Shown here one piece after another: positions 25,574 to 35,300 of a stretch of DNA of 64,000 nucleotides (positions are counted from its first letter, which is position 1; each line of letters starts with the position of its first letter). Under the pieces are notes generated by a model that worked only from the letters and a program-made list of their open reading frames with translations, was not told the DNA's origin and searched no databases. Source of the DNA: Paraspadella gotoi. Its lineage: Eukaryota; Chaetognatha. The position numbers and the translations under genes were made by a program. The stretch is taken from NCBI GenBank assembly GCA_051294375.1, contig CM119270.1, positions 16,053,452 through 16,117,451 of the forward strand, read 5' to 3'.

Positions 25574-25888
25574 AACCAAAGAAATACAAAGAATGTCCAA
25601 AATAGTGAGAAAGACTCGGAGCCAAATTGAAAAATAGTCAGAGATAGACATGGAGCTAAAAGGTAAGATCGGTATCGTAAAGCGGTCGTCGCTCTCACCA
25701 AAGCCCCACTATTGTCCGCCCTTCAACTCCGCCTCCACCGCCGCCGCCGCCGCCGCCAGCGCCGCCGCGTGACCAGTTAATTAATCATGCGCGATATGAA
25801 GATAGAAATCAAGGGGGAGGAAGGAGAGGTGGATCGGGGGGGTTAAACGAAGGCCGAGACAAATTCGTCTCCTGAACGATTACCGCTT

Positions 25889-25969
<81 letters not shown>

Positions 25970-25987
25970 TCTCTCTCTCTCTCTCTC

Positions 25988-26076
<89 letters not shown>

Positions 26077-26976
26077 CTTTCTGCACTATCCCAGTGGGTG
26101 CGTTGTCGTTGTTGTCGTCGTCATCGTCGTCGTCATCCCCGGGGCAAGATGTCCATTTGTAACGAGGGGAGAGATGTCTTCCGGAGATAAGGGGTCAGAG
26201 GATGACGACGACGACGACGACGACGAGGAGGAGGAAGAAGGCGACTACGACGGGTCGGTCGTGGTGAACTGGGTCAAGCGGAATAGGTTTCAACTGACGT
26301 TTAAACTTACAATGTCAATTTCAAAATTTTGTTTTCTATAAGAATTTCAAAAATTGTAAAAAAATTAGATATTATAAAATTTAAAAAATACTAACTTTAA
26401 AAATGTCAACATCACAAATTTTAAAACTTAAAAATATATATTTTGTATACGTAGGAAATTTTAATTAATTAATTGTGTAATTTTTTTTTCAGTTCGTTGT
26501 GTTTGAGATTAGCGGAAAAGAAAAATATTTTTTATTGGCAACAACGATAATTTATTTTAATTTGGAAATGTTTCGACTCCGAAGAAGAGTCGCAATCAGA
26601 GTCGAATCAAGTCCCAATTAAAATAAATTATCTTAGTTTTTTTTCCGCTAATTAATTAATTTAAGTTACAAATTATATTCACGCTATTGTAGAATTACTA
26701 TATGTCATAATACTTCCGTCTCCTAAAAATAATTGTCTTGCTACTTTATTTATATTCAGTCTCAATTGTCACGTCTTCGCGAAACACTGCTAAGGCTCCC
26801 AAGCGGAATTTCATCCGAAAACGTAGACAAAAGGTACAACATTTTCAGAAGTTCTCTTGAAATATAAGCGGTACTTTATTCGTCTACATCGATCCTAACA
26901 AGGCGCATGAATACTATATAATATATAAAATTTAGACATTTAATCTTCATATTTCTTTTCATCAACAGCATCCTCT
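24035..26976 (-). repeat. Downstream flank of inverted segment copy 3
   Basis: 3' flank of the intact Cys/Gly-rich gene, with fewer indels than copies 1 and 2. Contains GC-rich sequence (24190-24470), an N gap (25026-25232) inside the GAAA tract, a GAAA run (25497-25574), a CT run (25894-26083) and AT-rich spacer. No second gene is visible. Confidence 0.75.
26875..26880 (-). promoter_or_regulatory. Candidate poly(A) signal of the Cys/Gly-rich gene
   Basis: AATAAA on the minus strand about 100 nt after the TGA stop, retained in all three segment copies. Confidence 0.5.
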
Positions 26977-29591
26977 TCAACTGCAGCAAGAGCAGTTACG
27001 ACAATCTTGAAACTTCAAAGCCAAAGAGGGAGACGGCGGCTCCGACGAGTCGTCCGCGGAGTCATCATCCTCCACGGAAGAGATACTCGCGCTCCAACTG
27101 ACCGTCGACGCGTGCTTCGCTTTATTTACTTTTTTATGTTTACTCCCTTTCGCGTCCGATTTTTTCTCTTTCAGAATTTTATTAGATTTTTTTCCTTTCA
27201 TTTCTTTTCGCGATATTTTCTCAGTGATTTCTTTATGTTCTCTTCTCTCGGTCAGCAGCTGCCTCGGCTCCGGCGTCGTCTTTTGACTTTCATCCGTCGT
27301 TGGAAACGCGGCGATGGCGGCGACGGCGGCGCTGTCGGTCGTCTTCAGGGTCGAAGGTTTCGGCGACGGCGTCGGGCAGCTCAACAGATCGACGCCGGTT
27401 GGAGCGCCCGCCGCCAACCCGCCCCAACCATCCCCGCAGCCACCGCCGCAAAAGCAAGCCCCGTAAGAAGGACGTCTCGAACACCAAGGGCTGAAATCGG
27501 CGCAGCTTCCGCGGTTCCATCCGCCGTACCCGCCGCCGCAGCATCCGCCGTACCCGCCGCCGCAGCCTCCGCCATAGCCGCAGCCTCCGCCATAGCCGCA
27601 GCCTCCACCGCCACCGCCACCGCAACTGCTGCTACATCCGTTGCTGCAACCGCGAAAACGAAACCCGCCGCCGCAAGCGCCGCTGCCGTCGCCGCCGCAG
27701 AAGCAACCACCGCCGCCTCCGCAGCCCAAGCCCCCCGCGCCGCATCCTCGAGGAAATCGGAAGCTGCGGCAGGAATCGATGTCGAAGGTTCGACGAGACG
27801 TTTGAGGCGTCGGACGAGACGAGCACACCTCGGGACAGTAGGGCGATCGGGGGTGGCAGTAGCATTCGGGAGTGGAAGGAGGACACGGCGAGGTCGGGGT
27901 GCATGGAGGACATTCGCAGCTGGAGGTGGGTAAGGGGGGGGTTGGGAGGTGGTAGGAGGTGGGTAGGGGGGGAGCGACGAAAAAAAGATGTCGGTGGAAA
28001 GGGGGGGGGGGATGATGTTCAAAGCCGCGTTGGGTTTTGGACTTTTGCTTGAGATTTTAATTGATTGATTGATTGATTTGTTTGATTAGATTAGATGGAA
28101 TCGTTTCACTGATTGTTTGAATTAATCGGACGAATTGATCTTTTCAAACGATTAAAAGGAATTATTGATTTATTGATGGGTTGATTTATTTATTAATTGG
28201 TTAGAGCGATTCATTTTTATTATATTACTGATTAAAATAATTTAGAACACGCTTTACATTGGAGTCGCGCATCCGCACAAGTCCTCGTATCTGGATTTGA
28301 GGCGATGCTGACAGGCGGTACACAACCAGGCCGTCTCCGAGAACTGCATCCGGCTGAGGAGGCCTGAAACGAGGCGTAATCACATCAAAAGGATAATAAT
28401 AGAAGGTTCAATCGATCAATAGAAGTCAAACCAATCACGAATAAATCAAAACCTTTCAGTTTGGTCTTTAGCGATAGTCCCGCCTCGTCGTCGTACGCGT
28501 AGATGAATTCGCAGATTTCTCTCATGCAAGCGTCCACCTGCGATGGTGAGAAGGTGGGTATCACTCACGACTCGTCTCACATGTCAGTCTCCTTTCTCTC
28601 AATTTTTTTTTAAATCCATCACCCGCGAAAGACCCTCACCTCGTCCAACTGACACTTCTTCTTCTCCGGACACAACGAGCACCAGGGATTCGGATCCCCG
28701 CACGCGCAATTCCCGCGCGCATGCGTCGTCTGACATCGGAGTCGATCGGTGAAGGCGGCGCGCGACGGACGAGTCTCTATTGTTCGCGGGTTACATCCGG
28801 GTGCCGGAAGGCAGGGATAGGGTTGACAGGGATCGGGTCGGCAGGGAGCGGGGAGGCAGGGATCGGGTCGGCAGGGATCGGGTCGATATCTCACGAGAGG
28901 AAGACAGGGATCGGTTCTAAGAAAGAAGATAGTGTAGGTGTGGTTTATACTTATGAAATTGGTACAACCAATATAAAAATTATCCATTCATTTAATAAAT
29001 AAGCTATCTTGCCCCTGACTTTGGACAGGCTTTGGTGGTTTAAGGCCTCCATCACTCTTACAAGATAATGACATAGCAGGTCCCTGCAAGCTTTCAATCA
29101 AGACTCTCTCACAGTCTCGTTTATTCACTCCCAGAGTACCTGGCTTCCCTATCAATGAAGTGGAAAATATTTCAAAGAATGTTTCAATTGTATGAAAAGA
29201 CCACTCCCTTAAGTATTAGATCGGGGAATACTTATTGTACTCCGCACTAGCATCAAAATACAAGGAGCTGAATTTTATGAAATTGGTATAACTTTGACTA
29301 AAAATCATTATATTTATAAAAAAAACCTACGGAAAGATAAGTTTCAAAAACTAAGTACGTCTTAAAATTTTATAAAAGCTAAGTCGAGCTATCTCTATCC
29401 TTACTCGCAAATGGGCGTGGTCGGACGATCGCATCCGCATTCTGCCCCGCAGCCGGCGCCGCAGCCCGTGCCGCAGCCCGGCGCCCCGGAGACGGCGTTG
29501 TCGCAGTCGTAATTGCAGAGTTTCGTTGCGAAGGGACGACAATCCCGTTTACCGTCGCTCGTGCAGGATTCCAAAGTGCAGTCTTGGAGGA

Positions 29592-29667
<76 letters not shown>

Positions 29668-30230
29668 TGGGGTGAGTTCTAAGTTTGGGAAGATAAGTTT
29701 TGTCATTGACCGTTCACCTCCGTTTTCGCGACAGCATTTGACGAAGCATGGCATTCCTCTCTCTTTGCAGTACTCGTTAAAAGTCCTTCGAGCATTAATT
29801 ATAAATAACAATAATAATAATAACAATAATGAGTTCCATTTTATTAAGACTGCGTTTCTTTTAGACTCGTATCTTTCTTGATAACATCCAGATTCACAAC
29901 GCTCCTTCACTCGCCTCACGTGAGAACATTTCCGCCGATGATTTCGTCAAGCACCGCGTAGTTGCCTTTTCCTTTGAACTTGTTGTGCAGCGCCTCCTTT
30001 TTACTCACCTTCGGCGGGTGGAAGCGTAAAAACAAAATGGCATCGGGGAAGAAAATTAGATATTGAAACTGTTTCGCAGCTTTCCCTACTAAATATTCAC
30101 TAATTAACGCTTTATACTTCTACAATATATTAATATATAATATAATATATTGAAATCTTACCGCCAATTTCGTCCAATAATCTGTGTAAAACTTGGGATC
30201 GCTAAATTCGTCTTTGTACTCCGTAATCAT
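26977..30230 (-). CDS. Cys/Gly-rich 601-residue protein, 8 exons, family not recognised
   Basis: Exons 30162-30230, 29920-30068, 29718-29785, 29405-29582, 28640-28916, 28453-28537, 28258-28363 and 26977-27919 join with GT-AG borders. Every phase agrees, and the total is 1806 nt. The N-terminus (MITEYKDEFSDPKF) is no signal peptide, but a hydrophobic patch follows (YLIFFPDAILFLRF, residues ~26-39). Residues ~80-130 carry paired cysteines and a GCGTGCGAGCGAECGC run. Residues ~132-160 hold PDPC/PAPC repeats, then CSLCPEKKKC and a non-repetitive segment with REICEFIYAYDDE. The last exon has short Cys-Pro repeats, a long Gly/Cys region (GYGGGCGYGGGC type), a Lys-rich basic segment (~510-545), a Ser/Asp-rich stretch and a NCSCCS end. 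Such composition is seen in structural sperm, cuticle or metal-binding proteins; this is inference only. Two damaged copies lie at 11.5-14.1 and 18.0-20.5 kb. Confidence 0.8.
28958..29192. repeat. Dispersed repeat A, intronic copy
   Basis: About 235 bp in intron 4 of the Cys/Gly-rich gene. It recurs in the same orientation at 36945-37170, in intron 1 of the paralogue gene at 32-37 kb, and in both broken segment copies. No tRNA promoter or terminal repeats noticed. Confidence 0.6.
29589..29664. repeat. (GA)n microsatellite at the exon 4 acceptor
   Basis: On the coding (minus) strand this is a CT run ending a few bases before the CTCCAAG acceptor of exon 4, so it forms the polypyrimidine tract. 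Confidence 0.85.
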
Positions 30231-31270
30231 GATTAGTTGACTAACGACAGCTAATTTATACGTCGATATTTATTAAATTTAAATTATACTAATAATCTGG
30301 CGCAGATTGTAAACCGTTTCTGAACGATATCGCAGTTTTCTGACTATCCGATTCTAGCTGCAAACTGAATGTAAAATCTATTTAAAAAATATTCTCAGAG
30401 GTCGGTATAAAACTAAAAGTTGGAAAACATTTTTTAAAAAAATTTTTGTCTCAAGGTTGCGTCTTAACTACGCATTGTTTATCATTTTTATTTTGTTCCG
30501 GAAGCCCAAAACATCTCGTAAACTATTAAACTATGAAAATTAATCGTCGTACCAATTTTTAACAACAATTAAATTTTACCACCTTTTCCGCCAAAATTAG
30601 CGGTAGCCGACCAAATTCAAATTTTAATGGGAAACAGCTTAAACTTAATCCATTATTGGTATTAATTATTGTATTAAAATAGTTTTTTTGCAAAAATGTT
30701 CCGAACCATGAGTAATTCGCTAATTAATATTATTATATTGCTATATAATGTCAAAAATTTTTGGGATATTTAAGTTTTTTTAATTGATTCTGATAGAGCT
30801 TAAAAAGTAAAGCAAAAAATATAATTACAACTTTTTAAAATTTTGATGTTTATTACTTAAAATTAGTAAAAACTATTAAAATAATCGGATGATGATGTAA
30901 TGATGATTTTTTAAGGTTTTTACCAGTTTTGACCCACTTATCATCAAAATATTGAAAAAAGAATTATACTTTATGTAGACAACTTTTTATAAGCTATCTG
31001 AATCTGGTTTTTAAAATACAAAATTTAAAAAAAAAATTTTGACATTTCCTATCTATAAATAAAAAATTAATTACTAATGCTCTAGCCATTTTAGAAAATT
31101 TTGGTCCATTGAAAGTTTTCTCAGAAATGTATGAAGTTTCATTTGGAAATGTTCCCAAATCAAACTTCTGACCCACCCCATTGACAAAGTTTGGCTCTAC
31201 CAAAATCAGTAAAAAAAAATTGACAATAATCTGACGACGATGATGCGGGCGAAAAAGCGAGAATTTAAAG
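30231..31270. other. AT-rich upstream region, no gene seen
   Basis: About 1 kb of AT-rich DNA upstream of the Cys/Gly-rich gene start. The terminal exon of the left paralogue gene could lie here or in 31.4-32.3 kb, but no hydrophobic phase-1 exon was recognised. Confidence 0.4.
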
Positions 31271-31280
31271 TGGAAAAATA

Positions 31281-31394
31281 CTTTCCCGCCTTTTCCCGCC
31301 AAAGGTCTTTCCCGCCAAAGTGGTAAAATACTTTCCCGCCAAAGGTCTTTCCCGCCAAAGTGGTAAAATACTTTCCCGCCTTTCCCGCCAAAGG
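31281..31394. repeat. Tandem TTTCCCGCC array
   Basis: Seven copies of TTTCCCGCC in about 115 bp, partly organised as a ~40-bp tandem unit. The nonamer equals the E2F/DP binding consensus, but the array may simply be a minisatellite. A Gly/Lys reading frame on the minus strand is a by-product of the repeat. Confidence 0.6.
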
Positions 31395-31725
31395 ACAAGT
31401 GTTCTCAACCATATCTCCCCACATGTAAAATTAACTACTAGTTAATAACTAGGTGTGGAAATACTACCGCTACATAGGCATGGAATCCCCTCACCAAAAT
31501 GGTCTTTCTTCTTCTTCACTTGGTCACACTTCCGAGCGCTTTGTCGAGGTTAAAAGAAAGAGAGAGAAAGAGGGAAAGAAAGAGGGAGAGAGCGGAGATT
31601 GACCGAGTTCCGCATCCACAGGGTAGATCTGTGATGAAAAGACGTTGGGTTGGAAAGAGAAACAATGAATTCGGATGGCGTTTGCGGTACAGGTTGGTTA
31701 GGACAAAAATTTGAAAATATTTTCA

Positions 31726-31902
31726 TTGTATTTGATCTTTCTTTTTTTGTTGTTTATAAAGGGGTTTAGAGAGAAAACGAAAATTTCGTTATAACAACAA
31801 GTGAATTTATTAATTATTCGGACATGTTTCGACTCTTATGTTTTTGCGAGTTTTCATCAGCAACTGTTTGTTATAACGAAATTTTCGTTTTCTCTCTAAA
31901 CC
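31726..31902 (+). mobile_element. Foldback element E1 with 13-bp target duplication
   Basis: 177-bp element flanked by GAAAATATTTTCA on both sides (31713-31725, 31903-31915). It begins TTGTATT, as do E2 and E3. A perfect 33-bp inverted repeat (31764-31796 and 31869-31901) encloses a hammerhead-like core on the minus strand (31819-31861: CTGATGA, a stem ending GAGTC, then GAAACATGTCC). No protein-coding capacity. Note that this duplication is itself palindromic. Confidence 0.65.
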
Positions 31903-31920
31903 GAAAATATTTTCAAAATA

Positions 31921-32190
31921 ATATTTTATAGCAACAGCCGGGTTGCCTGTGATGCCCATTGGGATGGGGAATCTCAGTGTTGGCTTTGGGGGCTTCTGAC
32001 CCTCAGTGACGCCTCCAGTCTCTGGCGCGGTTACCCAAGGACGGTCTCGCTTTGCCAACGCAGAGGGAAGTCGTTAGGACTTGGGACTTGGGATGGTGTG
32101 TTCCCCCTCTGAGCCAGTGGATTTGGCTGAAGGATGGTGCACGCGAGGCGGTGTGAATATACCGCCACAATTTACAAATATTATGAAACA
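31921..32190 (-). repeat. Dispersed repeat B, copy 1
   Basis: About 260 bp, inverted relative to the copy at 35058-35311, with the same start (GCGGT...TTCACACCGCCTC) and end (CAACCCGGCTGTTGC). It lies just beside foldback element E1. Confidence 0.6.
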
Positions 32191-32324
32191 AAATTTGGCG
32201 AACACTTTGAGTTCGTTTAGGAAAATTTTAAGTTTTAAAACTTTGGATCGTTATTTTAACGGTGGCGTCTGTCAGTGTTCCGCATTGAAAATTCCGCATT
32301 GAAAATTACAAATTCAAAACTCAC

Positions 32325-35300
32325 CGGGTGGTTCTTTCATATCCAACTCCGTAACCTGAAAAGTTAAAATTAAAATAAAATTAAATTAAATTAAAATTAA
32401 AGTTAAAATTAATCCATCTCTCATTCATTCATTTTTTTCCCCATTTTTGGATTCCGTAGCAACAAATTCACGGTCGCGACTTGCCTAAATAAATTCACTT
32501 CATATGAGTTTTTCTGCGTTCAAACAGTCGTCTGTCCATGCAATCAATTCCTTTTTATTTTATTTACCGAGGTATAATTTAAAAGCCATCCTATTTTAGT
32601 GAAGTTAAGTTGAATGTCGAAGTCATCCGGCTTGTTTTGCTCGGGGTCTTTCACAACCAAAGTGTCTTCCGTCCATTCGCTATAATAAGGGTTTTTCTCT
32701 CCCATATGCGTTAGGTATCTGTAAAAATATTACTTTAAAACTACTACGAGGTAGTAAGTTTCCTTAATATATAACCCCTGGAATTATTAGTCTGTGGTCC
32801 TTTGAGTTACTATAAATAAGAACCCCCGTTTTATTCCAAACTCTTCATTTTTTAATAAATTTTAATTTAAAAAAAAAAAGTTTTTTTTTCTTCGGCAATG
32901 AATGTTTGGTTTATTATAAAATAAAAACATATGTTTCAACTCTTATTTTGCGAGTTTTTATCATAATTTGTATTTTACAATTAAAACAAACATTTGTTGC
33001 CGAAACAAAAAAGATATTTTTTTTCTTTCTGAATAAAGGATATAAACTGGCGCGTTTTTTTTTAACATGATTGTATATCATAGTTGTCTCAATTGAGTTT
33101 TTAATTTTGAAAATGATCGAATTTCCTTGTGATCCTGTAGCTTCATTAAAATGAAACAAATGACTCAAAAAGGATTCAAGGTACAGTACCTACTTGCCAA
33201 GTTTTAATCAAAGTAACCCAGTTATACAATATACATATATCTGTTACGCCTGCTTAAATACATAGAACAGATAGACCGACAGGCCACAAACCCAGTGTTG
33301 CTTAAAACTTAGAGAGTACACTCGAATTAGGGGGAAACTAACTCTGTAAGGTGGTTAAGAAATTTGAATTAAGCACCTGCTCAAACGAAAATTTAAACAT
33401 TTTTTTAAAAAGTTGAATAGATAAAAATTTTTAATATTACTCCATTCTCCATATATTAATTTTTTAATATTTATTTATAAATAAGAAAGGCTAAAATTTT
33501 TTTCGGATTTTTTTATTTTTAAGATCAGATTCAGGTAGCTTGCAAAAAGTTGTCTACACAAAGTATAATTCTTTTTTCAATATTTTGATCATAAGTGTGT
33601 GAAAAATATGAAAAACTATTTATAATCATCATCATCATCATCATTTTTCGATTATTTTATTACTTTTTCTTAATTTTGACCAAGAAAACCTAAATATTTT
33701 TGAAAGTTGTAGTTAAATTTTTTATTTAACTTTTTATGCTCTATCAGAATCCATCAAAAAAAGTTAAGATTGATTAAAAAATTTTTTTCTCATTATATAG
33801 TAATATTGTAATTTTAATAGCAACAATAAAAGCATTAAAATCAAACTTTTTTTAAAAATTCTTTTTTTACCTAAAAGTAGACTTCAAGACTAAAGTTTTA
33901 ATTTCATAGTAGATTTCTACTCGAATCTAAACTAAAAACTGCCCGTAGTATTCTTACTTGTCAGTGTAATAGCCATATACGTTGGGCTGCACTGTATAGT
34001 TCCTGACTTGGTTATTAATGGCTGAATTGCCAAGACCCAACCGCTCATCGAACCAATTCTCAGTGTACAAGTTGGTCCAAGCTTTAACGTCCGCACAAAG
34101 GGCGTCGCAAATAGGGGTGATCTCCTGGTAGTTGTCGGGCCAAGCGCCGCCAGGAACTCCCCAAGGATAGTGGTCCCTGTCTCCACCGAGATCCGGGCAA
34201 GCTCCACCCACCAAACCAAACTTGCGCCTGTTAGGATGGTTGTGTCCGTACACGGGCAGCCCGATCATTTTGTGAATAGCGCTATCTTCCTCGATGGGCA
34301 GTTCGGGGAAGTAGAGAATCTAGGAGAGAGCAATTTGAAGATTGAAAATATAAACAAAGCTCCAAAAAGTTACGTATGCAAAAAAAATTTAGTTCCATAT
34401 GCATAATCATAAACTAAAGATTTTTCATTATATTCGTTTCACGAAAAAATTATTTTTTTAGTGTACAAGTTTCAGAAAATTTGTACAGTATGTAACGACG
34501 TAAAAATTACTGAAAACAAAAATCTAAAATTACCAGAAAGTCGTGTCAAACGAATTAACGATTATGTCACAATCTAGCGAAGGTGAAGACTGAAGACTGA
34601 AGAGGCTTAACAGGTTTACCTTTTTCCCCAAATTCGCAGTCAGTTGACGTTGTTTGAGTTGTTGCCAATAAAGACCGTCAGGGCGGACGTATGAAAACGT
34701 GGAGGTTCCTCCGGATGTGACAGAGTCAACTACGGCGATGAAGAAGATGATCAACTGGTTCTTGAGGGGCCGCTCCGCGAGGTAGAGCTCGTACTTCATC
34801 TTTGAGGCGTCGACTCTTTTGAAGTTGATTGTTTGCGGTCCCGCCGAACGCAATTCGTCTCGACTAGAGAAAGAGGTGTGGTAAGGAGACATCTAACTCT
34901 TCAAAGGCTTTATCATTTCATATTTTTCCGGAGAGTACTTATGACAAGATGGAAAAGGATGTCGTCACGCACGAGCATGGAAATTTAAACTTTCTTCCCT
35001 CAAACATGATCTCCAATACGAACCGAATTTATAATTAAATTTTAATGAAAAATGACTCTGTGGCGGTAAATTCACACCGCCTCACGTCCAGCATCGTTCA
35101 GCCATTCCTATTGGCTCAGAGTGGGAACGCACCATCCCAGCCGTTGTGTTCCATCTTCAGTCCTTATGACTTTTCTCTCCGTTTGTAAAGCCAGACCGTC
35201 CTAGGGTAACCGCGCCAGTGACAGGAGGCATCACTACGGGTCGGAAGCCCCCAAAGCTTACCGTGAGATACCCCAACCTAATGGGCATCACTTGCAACCC

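Noticed and set aside
27007-27933. Plus-strand 308-residue Ala/Pro/Arg-rich frame
   Set aside because: Antisense shadow of the Gly/Cys-rich last exon, caused by GGN/TGY codon bias. The minus-strand frame alone joins in phase with seven other exons.
31281-31394. CRISPR-like array
   Set aside because: Repeat units are contiguous without unique spacers and the DNA is clearly eukaryotic.
31206-31424. Minus-strand Gly/Lys repeat protein (GGKVFYHFGGKD type)
   Set aside because: Produced by the TTTCCCGCC tandem array, with no splice or start context.
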